A DNA stretch of 35,114 nucleotides from Candidatus Cryptobacteroides choladohippi. GTDB lineage: Bacteria > Bacteroidota > Bacteroidia > Bacteroidales > UBA932. Location of the stretch: NCBI GenBank assembly GCA_018065985.1, contig JAGHSF010000038.1, forward strand, positions 1 through 35,114, written 5' to 3'. Below are positions 8,673 through 17,343 of the stretch, piece by piece. Below the pieces are notes generated by a model, which saw only the letters and a program-made list of their open reading frames with translations, was not told the DNA's origin and ran no database searches. Numbering within the stretch: position 1 is the first letter of the stretch; each line of letters begins with the position of its first letter. The position numbers and the translations under genes were made by a program.

Positions 8673-11600
8673 CTACTCCAGAGTCTGCAGCACGGGAGTG
8701 AGCCGTATCGCGCTCACCTCTGTCTTTTCAAAGTCACCCTCGATGGGCCTCAGGCAGACGACGTGCCTGCCGGGTTTGTCTATCCGTATCCATCCGAGTC
8801 TCTGGAATTCGAAGCGTGAGCCTGGCGTCTGCAGGTCTATGCCGCATGGAATACCGTCGAGCTCGACCTGCCAGAGCACCTGCTTGCCGCCGGCCCACTC
8901 CAGCTCCAGGTCGTAGTATCCTGCCTGGCAGAAATCCACTGTCCAGTCGAGCCAGCATTCCTTCTGGAAGTCGCGCAGCTCGTGCTTGAATTTCCACTCT
9001 CCGAACCTGTCCATCCAGCTCCTGTAGTCCTTTGAGCATCCACCGTGCTCGCCGAAGAGTACTGACAGTTCTGTGGTGCTTGAGGGGTCTATGTAGTTTT
9101 GCTGTGTAACCTGTATGTCGTTGCTGCCGCAGCATATCTCGATGACCGGCGAGAGCCCTTCCGGCTTCGGGAACGGGAGTTCAATCGTGGTCCATCCCGC
9201 TTCGGTGCCGAAGGTGAGACTGCCTGAACCGTACAGTCTGACGTCGCGTATTTCCGACGTCACGCCCGGTACATGCAGCTTGCCGTCAGCGGGCCAGTCG
9301 TGTACGATGAGCAGTATTCTGTCGTGCTGGGTCACAGCATCGCCCCAGGGGAAGGCATGGCCCCACGGCGAGGGACCTGCACCGTAGACGGCGTCGGGGT
9401 ACTTCCGTACCCATTCCCCGGCTTTGCGCAGGCTGGCCGCTGCCTCATGAGCGATCGCTCCCTTTGCGGTCGGCCCCACGTTGAGCATGAAGGTGCCTCC
9501 GCGTGCGATGGTTGCGGTCAGGGTTCTGACTATGTAATCGGGACTCTTCCATTCCGAGTCGTTCCTGTTGTAGCCCCAGCCGACCTGGGTGACGTCTATG
9601 CCTTCCCAGAGGCCTTCCACGTTCTCCAGGGGAACTTCCATGTCGCCGAGGGTCTCGTAGTCGCCCATTCCGTTTCCTACGCGGCTTGAAACCAGTGTGC
9701 CCGGCTGAAGCTCGTGCACGAGGTCCACGAGTTCACGAGAGTAGTGCTCCTGCATGTCTCCCGGTGTGTCGAACCATATCAGCTCGATCGGTCCGTATTT
9801 CGTGAGCAGTTCGGTGACCTGGGGCACCACCTTGTTCCTGAAGTATTCCTCGAAGGATACCTTCCTGCCGGCAGCGTCCGTTGCCGGACCGTTGCCTCCG
9901 CCAGGTGCCGTCCAGTCCTGGAACTGGGAGTAGTAGAAACCTATGCCCAGGCCGTTCCTGTGGCAGGCCTCGGCCAGCTCGCCGAGAAGGTCCCGCCCGA
10001 ACGGGCTGCCATCCTTGATGTTGAAGTCGTCGGCATCGGAGTCGAACATTGCAAAGCCTTCATGGTGCTTGCTGGTGATGATGATGTATTTCATCCCGGC
10101 ATCCCTGGCCAGGCTCACAATCTCCTCGGCGTTGAATTCTGAAGGGTTGAACTCTGCAGAGAGAGCCTTGTAGTCCTTGATCGGGATACCGGCCTGCCCC
10201 TCGTTCATGATCCACTCGGCATTGCCGAAATAAGGCTTCCCGGCCCAGGTTCCCTCAAGCTGCGAATAGAGTCCGAAATGGATGAACATGGCATAGTTGC
10301 CGTCCTCGAACATCACTCTCTGCGCTGAGCGCTCAGGGACTTCGAATGCTGAGAAGTTTCTTATTGCCGGCTTGCCCTTGCTCTTCTTTACCTGCAGCTT
10401 CAGCGCGCTCACCTCTATGGGGCTGAATGTATCGATGCGCTTGTGACCTATGTTGGTACCATTTGAAAGGGTAGTCCATGTGCCGTCTGCACAAAGCCCC
10501 TCGACCTGATATTCAAGCACTCTCTCGCCCAGACTGATGTCTTCCTGGATCACTATCCTGTCGATTGCCCGGGGCTTGTCCAGATCGATGACGATACTGT
10601 TCCCTTTCCCCGAAACGCTTGCCAGGGGTGTTCCGTACTTCTCTTCCAGGGCCTTGCCGAATTCTTCGAGGCGCGCCACGTCACCTTCGGGTACAAGTCC
10701 GCGATTGTCGACCACAAGTCCGAGGAGCAGGTTGGTGTTGCGTCCCACGCTCGTTTCATATTTCCTGACAAGCTTGCTGACGCTGTAGATGTCATCATCG
10801 TAGCCCGGGCTCCACATCCATCCTGCCTGAAAGGTGCTGTTGAGCCTGAGCGTGCAGTCTGCCTCTCCCGGGCACCAGATTGCGCCGTCGGCGGCCCCGT
10901 TCATTCCGGACATCACCGTGGTGCCGTCGGCGCTGGTGGTGGCTCCTGAAGTGGCCCAGCAGGGGTAGGGTGCATCTCCCGTCTCGTTGCCGACCCACCG
11001 TATCAGGTGTTTCATGTCGTCGGAGCCCTGGAATGCGATAGCCTCCGGCTGAAGCTTGCGTGCGAGCGTGCCGACGTCATATCCGCCCTGGTCGACGGGG
11101 AGCACGCCTCCGTCAAACCATATCTCGAACAGCTCGCCGTAGTTGCTCCAGAGCTCTGTGAGCTGCTTTTGCACGACGGCCCTGTATTCTTCCTGCGTGT
11201 AGGGGCTGCCGGGCTGGACCACGCCGGGGTTGTCGACGTGATAGTAGCCGTTGGCAGATGTGCTTGCGTAGATTCCCGGCTTTATGCCGTATTTCTTGCA
11301 GGATTGGATGAAGTCGCGCACGATGTCGCCCTGACCGTTCTGCCACGGGCAGTTCTTCACGCTGTAGTCATGCGCCTCGGTGGGCCACAGGCTGAATCCG
11401 GAGCAGTGCTTTGCCACGAGGACAGCGTATTTCGCATTGATCTTGGATGCGGCTTCGAGCCACTGGTCGGTGTCGAGTTCGGTGGGGTTGAAAGTCGAGA
11501 CGTCGGGATGGGTGCCGAACTCTCTCCATTCGTAACCGGGGTTGAACACCTGCATGTCGAGGTGGAACATGACGCCGATCTCGGCGTCCGCCCATTCGAT

Positions 11601-11705
11601 CTGTCTTTCGTCAGGGGTGACGATGCCGCTGCCGCTTTGTGTGCATGAGGCTGCAAGAAGAACTGCTGCAGCCGCAATGGTAGATAAAATGGTGTATCCT
11701 TTCAT
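8673..11705 (-). CDS. Tandem double-GH29 alpha-L-fucosidase lipoprotein
   Basis: A 1010-residue protein with a lipoprotein signal (VLLAASC, Cys21). Residues about 33-355 are a first GH29 barrel: IGVMFHLDMQ, VLVAKHCSGFSLWPTE, GIKPGIYAS and EIWFDGG, with Asp198 at the nucleophile position. Residues about 365-457 form a discoidin-like beta-sandwich (IVIDLDKPRAIDRIVIQEDI). Residues about 465-800 are a second, distinct GH29 barrel: YAMFIHFGLYSQLEGTWAG, ITSKHHEGFAMFDS, GIGFYYSQFQDW and ELIWFDTPGD with Asp646 as nucleophile, closing with FMLNVGPTAKG. The last 150 residues are another beta-sandwich, probably carbohydrate binding. GH29 enzymes cleave alpha-L-fucose from glycans with retention. Most are single-barrel proteins of about 450-700 residues, so this is a natural fusion of two non-identical fucosidases. 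Single reading frame, no frameshift. Confidence 0.88.
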   Translation of the reverse strand: MKGYTILSTIAAAAVLLAASCTQSGSGIVTPDERQIEWADAEIGVMFHLDMQVFNPGYEWREFGTHPDVSTFNPTELDTDQWLEAASKINAKYAVLVAKHCSGFSLWPTEAHDYSVKNCPWQNGQGDIVRDFIQSCKKYGIKPGIYASTSANGYYHVDNPGVVQPGSPYTQEEYRAVVQKQLTELWSNYGELFEIWFDGGVLPVDQGGYDVGTLARKLQPEAIAFQGSDDMKHLIRWVGNETGDAPYPCWATSGATTSADGTTVMSGMNGAADGAIWCPGEADCTLRLNSTFQAGWMWSPGYDDDIYSVSKLVRKYETSVGRNTNLLLGLVVDNRGLVPEGDVARLEEFGKALEEKYGTPLASVSGKGNSIVIDLDKPRAIDRIVIQEDISLGERVLEYQVEGLCADGTWTTLSNGTNIGHKRIDTFSPIEVSALKLQVKKSKGKPAIRNFSAFEVPERSAQRVMFEDGNYAMFIHFGLYSQLEGTWAGKPYFGNAEWIMNEGQAGIPIKDYKALSAEFNPSEFNAEEIVSLARDAGMKYIIITSKHHEGFAMFDSDADDFNIKDGSPFGRDLLGELAEACHRNGLGIGFYYSQFQDWTAPGGGNGPATDAAGRKVSFEEYFRNKVVPQVTELLTKYGPIELIWFDTPGDMQEHYSRELVDLVHELQPGTLVSSRVGNGMGDYETLGDMEVPLENVEGLWEGIDVTQVGWGYNRNDSEWKSPDYIVRTLTATIARGGTFMLNVGPTAKGAIAHEAAASLRKAGEWVRKYPDAVYGAGPSPWGHAFPWGDAVTQHDRILLIVHDWPADGKLHVPGVTSEIRDVRLYGSGSLTFGTEAGWTTIELPFPKPEGLSPVIEICCGSNDIQVTQQNYIDPSSTTELSVLFGEHGGCSKDYRSWMDRFGEWKFKHELRDFQKECWLDWTVDFCQAGYYDLELEWAGGKQVLWQVELDGIPCGIDLQTPGSRFEFQRLGWIRIDKPGRHVVCLRPIEGDFEKTEVSAIRLTPVLQTLE

Positions 11706-11813
11706 AGGTCGTTATTTCATGATGGGAATAACATGCAATATACATATTTTGTCAGGATTCGGCAAAAATGGAATGATGGTATCGCATTTTTTATTAACTT
11801 TACATAATAATTT

Positions 11814-11827
11814 GCCCGATTTCGGGC
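11814..11827. repeat. Short inverted repeat in the oad leader
   Basis: GCCCGA-TT-TCGGGC, directly after a TTTG (11811-11814) and 20 bp before oadG. It sits where the transcription start would be, so it may be an operator or a 5' hairpin. Confidence 0.35.
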
Positions 11828-11847
11828 GCAAACATTCTAAAAGATAA

Positions 11848-12099
11848 ATGAGCAATATTGGTCTTGGCCTTGAACTGATGGTCGTCGGAATGACGAGCGT
11901 TTTTCTTATCTTGGTAATAGTCATACTTTTGGGAAAGTTGATGATCAGCGTCACCAACCGTTTCCCGGCCGAACAGCCCTCTGAAAAGCCTGCCGCATCT
12001 GCGGCCGCTGTCGGCAGCGAGACAAGAAGCATCATCGAGGCCGCGGTGAAGGAACTCACCGGCGGCAAGGGAACAGTGAAAGAAATAGTAAAATTGTAA
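11848..12099 (+). CDS. oadG: Na+-translocating decarboxylase gamma subunit (OadG family)
   Basis: An 83-residue protein with one membrane helix at about residues 8-30 (MVVGMTSVFLILVIVILLGK), then a Pro/Ala-rich linker and a C-terminal helix ending TVKEIVKL. This is the layout of the small gamma subunit, which holds the alpha and beta subunits together and helps bind metal. It ends 9 bp before oadA and is the first gene of the oadGAB operon. It is divergent from the GH29 gene. Confidence 0.85.
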   Translation: MSNIGLGLELMVVGMTSVFLILVIVILLGKLMISVTNRFPAEQPSEKPAASAAAVGSETRSIIEAAVKELTGGKGTVKEIVKL

Positions 12100-12108
12100 T
12101 ATAATAAG

Positions 12109-13932
12109 ATGAAAGAGATAAAATTCAGCCTGGTTTTCCGCGACATGTGGCAGTCTGCGGGAAAGTATGTGCCCAGAGTGGACCAGCTAGTTGCCATCGC
12201 CCCCACAATCATCGACATGGGCTGCTTTGCCCGCGTGGAGACCAACGGCGGTGGATTCGAACAGGTAAACCTTCTCTTCGGCGAGAACCCCAACAAGGCT
12301 GTCCGGGAGTGGACCAAGCCCTTCCATGAGGCAGGAATCGAGACACACATGCTTGACCGCGGTCTCAACGGAATCAGAATGAGTCCGGTGCCTTCCGATG
12401 TCAGAAAGCTGTTCTACAAGGTCAAGAAGGCGCAGGGAACCGATATCACACGCACTTTCTGCGGTCTGAATGACGTACGCAATATCGCGCCGTCCATCGC
12501 CTATGCCCACGAGGCCGGGATGATCTCCCAGTGCTCGCTCTGCATCACCAGCTCGCCCATCCATACGGTCGAGTACTATGTGAACATGGCCAAGGAGCTC
12601 ATCGAGCTCGGCGCAGACGAGATCTGCCTCAAGGATATGGCCGGCATCGGACGCCCCGTGTCGCTCGGCAAGATAGTCGAGGGCATCAAGAAGATCAAGG
12701 ACATTCCCATCCAGTACCACAGCCATTCAGGCCCCGGTTTCGCCATGGCTTCCATCCTCGAGGTCTGCAAGGCCGGATGCGACTACATCGACGTGGGCAT
12801 GGAGCCTCTTTCATGGGGAACAGGCCATCCCGACGTCATCAGCGTGCAGGCCATGCTCAAGGATGCCGGCTTCAAGGTGCCTGAGATCAACATGACCGCC
12901 TACATGAAGGCCCGCACAATGATACAGTCGTTCATGGACGATTTCCTCGGATACTACATTCCCAAGCGCAACCGTCTCATGAACTCCCTGCTCATCGCTC
13001 CCGGTCTTCCCGGAGGCATGATGGGTTCGCTGATGACCGACCTCGAGACCAACCTCGAAGGCCTCAACCGCTACAAGGCAAAGCACGGCCAGCCCCTTAT
13101 GACCCAGGACGAGCTTCTCATCAAGCTCTTCGATGAGGTTACCTACGTATGGCCCAAGGTCGGCTATCCCTGCCTTGTCACCCCGTTCAGCCAGTACGTC
13201 AAGAACCTCGCGCTGATGAACGTCATCCAGATGGAGAAGGGCGGCAAGCGCTGGAGCATGATTGCGGACGATATCTGGGACATGATACTCGGCAAGTCCG
13301 GCCGTCTGCCCGGTCCCGTAGACCAGGAACTCAAGGACCTCGCCGCAGCTCAGGGACGCCAGTTCGTGACCGAGGACCCTCAGCTCAACTATCCCGACTC
13401 CCTCGATGTCTTCCGCCAGAAGATGGCCCAGAACGGCTGGGAGGCCGGTCAGGACGACGAGGAGCTCTTCGAGTATGCAATGCATCCCGCCCAGTATGAG
13501 GCATACAGGAGCGGCAAGGCGAAGGCCGACTTCCTCGCAGACCTTGAAAAGAGAAAGGCAGCAGCACAGCCTAAGGCAGCACAGCCTGACAGCATTACCG
13601 TCACTGTGAACGGACAGTCATACAAGGTTGCCATCTCCTATGACGGCAAACCCGCCCCTGCAGCACAGCAGGCAGCGCCCGCATCACCCGCTCCCGCAGG
13701 GGGAAATGATGTCCTCTCACCGCTCGAGGGCAAGTTCATGCTCAGCAAGTCTGCCGGCGAGAAGGAGATCAAGGTGGGCGACGCAGTCAGCAAGGGCGAC
13801 GTGATCTGCTACATCGAGGCCATGAAGACCTACAATGCTATCGTTTCGGAATTCTCAGGCAAGGTGCTCGAGATCTGCGCCAAGCCCGGCGACAATGTAT
13901 TCGAAGACGACGTACTGATTAAAATCGGCTGA
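12109..13932 (+). CDS. oadA: Oxaloacetate decarboxylase alpha subunit (carboxyltransferase plus biotin domain)
   Basis: A 607-residue protein with the PYC/OADA carboxyltransferase barrel: FRDMWQS with Asp12, ICLKDMAG with Lys175 (the residue carboxylated in this family) and QYHSHSGPGFA with His204 and His206 as metal ligands. A conserved carboxylase domain follows to about residue 480, then a Pro/Ala linker (about 520-540) and a biotinyl domain with EAMKT; Lys573 is the biotin site, with Thr where most have Met after the lysine. It transfers the carboxyl group of oxaloacetate to biotin, to be decarboxylated by the membrane subunit with Na+ export. A pyruvate carboxylase subunit B is the main alternative, but the flanking gamma and beta genes favour the Na+ pump. 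The start DMWQS replaces the more common DAHQS. Confidence 0.88.
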   Translation: MKEIKFSLVFRDMWQSAGKYVPRVDQLVAIAPTIIDMGCFARVETNGGGFEQVNLLFGENPNKAVREWTKPFHEAGIETHMLDRGLNGIRMSPVPSDVRKLFYKVKKAQGTDITRTFCGLNDVRNIAPSIAYAHEAGMISQCSLCITSSPIHTVEYYVNMAKELIELGADEICLKDMAGIGRPVSLGKIVEGIKKIKDIPIQYHSHSGPGFAMASILEVCKAGCDYIDVGMEPLSWGTGHPDVISVQAMLKDAGFKVPEINMTAYMKARTMIQSFMDDFLGYYIPKRNRLMNSLLIAPGLPGGMMGSLMTDLETNLEGLNRYKAKHGQPLMTQDELLIKLFDEVTYVWPKVGYPCLVTPFSQYVKNLALMNVIQMEKGGKRWSMIADDIWDMILGKSGRLPGPVDQELKDLAAAQGRQFVTEDPQLNYPDSLDVFRQKMAQNGWEAGQDDEELFEYAMHPAQYEAYRSGKAKADFLADLEKRKAAAQPKAAQPDSITVTVNGQSYKVAISYDGKPAPAAQQAAPASPAPAGGNDVLSPLEGKFMLSKSAGEKEIKVGDAVSKGDVICYIEAMKTYNAIVSEFSGKVLEICAKPGDNVFEDDVLIKIG

Positions 13933-13935
13933 TAG

Positions 13936-15183
13936 ATGGAAAACGGTTTTTCAGACATACTGCGTAGTATCTACGACATGACGGCTATCAGCAGCATTGC
14001 GGCTGATCCGGGATTCATCCTGATGTATCTGCTCGCATTCGTGCTGCTCTACCTTGGAATCAAGAAGCATTATGAGCCTCTGCTGCTCGTCCCCATCGCA
14101 TTCGGTGTCCTCATCGCCAACTTCCCCGGCGGCGATATGGGTGTCATCCAGGCGGACGAGAACGGCATGGTGATGGTGAACGGCGTTCTCAAGAACATCT
14201 ACGACATTCCCCTGCATCAGATCGCCCATGACCTCGGCCTGATGAACTTCCTGTACTATGCCCTCATCAAGACGGGCTTCCTCCCTCCCATCATCTTCAT
14301 GGGTGTGGGTGCCCTGACCGATTTCGGCCCCATGCTGCGCAACCTCAAGCTCTCCATCTTCGGAGCAGCTGCACAGCTTGGTATCTTTGCGGTCCTGCTT
14401 GCCGCACTTGCAATCGGCTTCACACCTCAGGAAGCGGCTTCGCTTGGAATCATAGGCGGCGCTGACGGCCCCACCTCGATATTCACGACAATCAAGCTTG
14501 CCCCGCATCTGCTCGGCCCCATCGCCATCGCGGCATACTCGTACATGGCGCTCGTGCCTGTGATCATCCCGTTCGTGGTGAAGATCTGCTGCAGCAAGAA
14601 GGAGCTCTGCATCAATATGAAGGAGCAGGAGAAGCTCGACAGCAAGAAGGTGGAGATCAAGAACATGCGTGCGGCGAAGATCATCTTCCCCATTGCCGTC
14701 ACCACCGTGGTCGCCATCCTCGTCCCTACCGCAGTGCCCCTCATCGGCATGCTGATGTTCGGTAACCTCATCAAGGAAATCGGCGCCGACACGGCACGAA
14801 TCTTCGACGCGGCAGCAAACGGCATCATGAACGCCGCCACCGTGTTCCTCGGTCTGTGTGTAGGTGCAACGATGACATCCCAGGCGTTCCTCAACTGGAA
14901 CACTCTCGGAATCCTTGCGGGTGGTTTCCTCGCATTCTGCCTCTCGATAGCCGGCGGTATCTTCCTCGTGAAGCTCTTCAACCTCTTCAGCAAGCAGAAG
15001 ATCAACCCGCTCGTCGGAGCAACCGGCCTCAGCGCAGTGCCGATGGCTTCACGCGTTGCAAACGAGGTTGCCCTCAAGTACAATCCCAAGAACTTCATCC
15101 TCAACTACTGCATGGCCAGCAACATCTCCGGTGTGATCGGCTCTGCAGTCGCTGCAGGTATTTTGATTTCCTTCCTCGGTTAG
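13936..15183 (+). CDS. oadB: Na+-translocating decarboxylase beta subunit
   Basis: A 415-residue polytopic membrane protein starting 3 bp after the oadA stop codon. Hydrophobic segments alternate throughout (for example FILMYLLAFVLLYLGI). The family landmarks are present: GVGALTDFGPML, SLGIIGGADGPTSIF (with the conserved Asp of the Na+/H+ path), NAATVFLGLCVGATM and the C-terminal GLSAVPMASRVAN and NISGVIGSAVAAG. It decarboxylates carboxybiotin on the alpha subunit and couples this to Na+ export across the inner membrane, giving a sodium gradient during fermentation. Length is normal for the family. A terminator follows 23 bp after the stop. Confidence 0.92.
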   Translation: MENGFSDILRSIYDMTAISSIAADPGFILMYLLAFVLLYLGIKKHYEPLLLVPIAFGVLIANFPGGDMGVIQADENGMVMVNGVLKNIYDIPLHQIAHDLGLMNFLYYALIKTGFLPPIIFMGVGALTDFGPMLRNLKLSIFGAAAQLGIFAVLLAALAIGFTPQEAASLGIIGGADGPTSIFTTIKLAPHLLGPIAIAAYSYMALVPVIIPFVVKICCSKKELCINMKEQEKLDSKKVEIKNMRAAKIIFPIAVTTVVAILVPTAVPLIGMLMFGNLIKEIGADTARIFDAAANGIMNAATVFLGLCVGATMTSQAFLNWNTLGILAGGFLAFCLSIAGGIFLVKLFNLFSKQKINPLVGATGLSAVPMASRVANEVALKYNPKNFILNYCMASNISGVIGSAVAAGILISFLG

Positions 15184-15206
15184 CAGCTGAATGCTACTAA
15201 CCTAAG

Positions 15207-15236
15207 AATGAGGGTGGCCGAAAGGTCACCCTCATT
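15207..15236 (+). terminator. Rho-independent terminator after oadB
   Basis: AATGAGGGTGGCC and GGTCACCCTCATT form a 13-bp stem with one wobble around a GAAA tetraloop, followed by TATTAAATATT. Confidence 0.85.
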
Positions 15237-15330
15237 TATTAAATATTGGCCGTTTTTCGGAAACTGTTGAAATATAGAGAGATACGTAAAAGTGATGTTG
15301 CGGGTCGTAACATCGAAAATTAATAAAATT

Positions 15331-15356
15331 GTGAAATACAGCACTTTGCATTTCAC
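15331..15356 (-). terminator. Probable terminator after the GH97 gene
   Basis: GTGAAAT pairs with ATTTCAC over a 12-nt loop. Read on the minus strand it is followed by AATTTTATTAATTTT. It lies 18 bp after the GH97 stop codon. Confidence 0.55.
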
Positions 15357-15374
15357 GCCTGCCCCGGGCGTCGG

Positions 15375-17339
15375 CTATCTGATCATTGCGGCCCAGCCTC
15401 CGCCGGCGGCAAGATGAACGGTCATCCTGCTGTCCGGGGCCAGGTCAGCCTCTGTCCTTGTGTAGTCCGTGCCGGTATGGCCGGCGTTCTTGCCGTCGGC
15501 GAATATCTCAGCCCTGCCGGCCCTGTCAAGGAAAGAGAAGTCTATCTCCAGGTCCCTCGCGGTCCTGTCGGTCATTGCGCCCACATACCATACTCCGTCC
15601 TTCTCCTTGGCCGTCACGATGTATTCACCAACCTTCCCGTCAAGCACTACAGTCCTGTCGAACACGCAGGGCACCGCCGCCATGAAGGCGGTGCATTCAG
15701 GTGACAGCCTGTATTTCTCAGGAGTGTCGGAGAGCATCTGGAAAGGTGAGTCGTACACGGTGTACATGGCCATCTGATGGGCACGGGTGCCTTCAGACAT
15801 GGGGTTTTCGTCCACTGCCTTGAAGAAAGGTCTCTGCGCATTGTCCATTGCGCCGGGGGTATAGTCATAAGGGCCCATGAGGGCTCTGATGAACGGTATG
15901 GTCACATCGTATCGCACGAGGTCCTTCACCAGAAGTCCATCCTCGCCGATATCCGCCCACTTGCAGTTCTCCAGACCCTTGACGCCTTCATAGCTTACCA
16001 CATTCGGATATGCCCTGTTGATGCCGAAAGCCTTCATTCCGTGCAGGTCCAGCATCAGATGGTTCTGCGCCGCGCACTCTGCCATCGCGAAGATGTCGCG
16101 CATCGCAGCCTGGTCGTCGCGGTCGAAGAAATCCAACTTGCAGCCCTTGATTCCGAGCTCTGCATAATAGGGGAATACATCCCTGTACTGACCGATCATG
16201 TCTGCATATGCTGCCCAGACGAACACACCCACGCCCTTTTCGGTGGCATGCTGCACTATTGCGGGCAGGTCCAGCCCCTCGTGGCCTTCCATCAGGCTCG
16301 CGCCGCTCCATCCTCCGTCAAGGAGAACGTAGTCCAGGCCATATTCTGCTGCGAAGTCAGTATAGTACTTGTAGGTGGCCGTGTTGCTGCCCGCCTCGAA
16401 GCCGGCATGCTTCACGTTCATTGCGTTCCACCATTCCCATGCGCAGTTGCCGGGCTTTATCCATGAGGTGTCGTCAATCCTGCATTCGGGTGCAAGGCAG
16501 TAGTAGAGGTCGTTCCCGGCAAGTTCGATGTCGCTGTCGGCGATCACTGCCACCCTCCAGGGGAATACCCTGGCACCGGCGGGGCAGTCTGCAATGTAAT
16601 CCGCATGTCTGGAGGGCTGCATGTTGGCGCCGTTCTTATAAGAGTCCAGGACGAGCGGTGCGAACTCTCCGGTCACTCCACCCTCTGCCGATTTGAGGAA
16701 CAGGCCGGGGTAGTCTTCCTGTCCGGCATCCATAAGGGCAAGCTTGCAGCTCCCTTCATCCACCAGCATGGGGCAGATGACAAGGGAGTCGGGTATCATC
16801 TCCGACAGCTTGCACTCATCGTAATAACTCTCGAAGCTGTAGCTCCAGCGGTAGCCCTCGCGGGGGTCGTTGGCGTAGGGAATGAAAGCATTGCAGTCGG
16901 CGCCGAACTTGAAGTTCACGTCCTCCTGTGCCACTTTGAATCCCCTCCTGAATCTGGTCACGAACCTGTAGGCCACACCGCTGTCGTATGCGCGCAGCTC
17001 CACGTTGAATCTTCCCCTGAACTTGACAGTCAGGCAGTTGTAGTCGTCCTTGATGACGCTTTTGCGATAGAGTACGGGATGGATATCGCCCCTGACCTCG
17101 GTGATTCTGCCGGAGCGTGCCTTTGAGCCAGGCCCAAGTACGCGTCCGTCGGCAAGCGTCATGCTCAACGCCGACGGCTCGAGGACCTGCTGGCCGTCAT
17201 GCTCTACGCTCCAGACGAGTTCCTTGCCTGTTTCCAGGGTTATGACGTTGTTCCCTGACGGGGACTTTACTGAAAAGGACCTGGCGCCCGCACAGATCGA
17301 AAGAACTGCGCAGACGCCAGAAATCAGGATTCTCTTCAT
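15375..17339 (-). CDS. Glycoside hydrolase family 97, probably retaining alpha-galactosidase-like
   Basis: I start the gene at ATG 17339 (MKRILIS), 4 nt after the pta stop codon, because this gives a clean Sec signal peptide (cleavage near CAGARS); an ATG 15 nt upstream would overlap pta. The 654-residue protein has the GH97 plan: N-terminal beta-sandwich (about 20-270; VEHDGQQVLEPSALSM, YDSGVAYRF), catalytic barrel (about 275-550) and C-terminal beta domain. GIKGCKLDFFDRDDQ puts an Asp (about 403) where retaining GH97 enzymes have the nucleophile, and YPNVVSYEGVKGLE supplies the acid/base Glu (about 451). Inverting SusB-type enzymes lack the KxDFF aspartate, so alpha-galactosidase-type activity is favoured but not proven. 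Its placement behind pta suggests co-transcription. Confidence 0.85.
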   Translation of the reverse strand: MKRILISGVCAVLSICAGARSFSVKSPSGNNVITLETGKELVWSVEHDGQQVLEPSALSMTLADGRVLGPGSKARSGRITEVRGDIHPVLYRKSVIKDDYNCLTVKFRGRFNVELRAYDSGVAYRFVTRFRRGFKVAQEDVNFKFGADCNAFIPYANDPREGYRWSYSFESYYDECKLSEMIPDSLVICPMLVDEGSCKLALMDAGQEDYPGLFLKSAEGGVTGEFAPLVLDSYKNGANMQPSRHADYIADCPAGARVFPWRVAVIADSDIELAGNDLYYCLAPECRIDDTSWIKPGNCAWEWWNAMNVKHAGFEAGSNTATYKYYTDFAAEYGLDYVLLDGGWSGASLMEGHEGLDLPAIVQHATEKGVGVFVWAAYADMIGQYRDVFPYYAELGIKGCKLDFFDRDDQAAMRDIFAMAECAAQNHLMLDLHGMKAFGINRAYPNVVSYEGVKGLENCKWADIGEDGLLVKDLVRYDVTIPFIRALMGPYDYTPGAMDNAQRPFFKAVDENPMSEGTRAHQMAMYTVYDSPFQMLSDTPEKYRLSPECTAFMAAVPCVFDRTVVLDGKVGEYIVTAKEKDGVWYVGAMTDRTARDLEIDFSFLDRAGRAEIFADGKNAGHTGTDYTRTEADLAPDSRMTVHLAAGGGWAAMIR

Positions 17340-17343
17340 GGCT

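Noticed and set aside
11007..11648. 213-codon frame antisense to the double-GH29 gene
   Set aside because: Overlaps well supported catalytic motifs on the other strand and has no start context or family features.
12811..13485. 224-codon frame antisense to oadA
   Set aside because: Shadow of a highly conserved enzyme gene.
15777..16466. 229-codon frame antisense to the GH97 gene
   Set aside because: Shadow frame; the GH97 catalytic motifs lie opposite.
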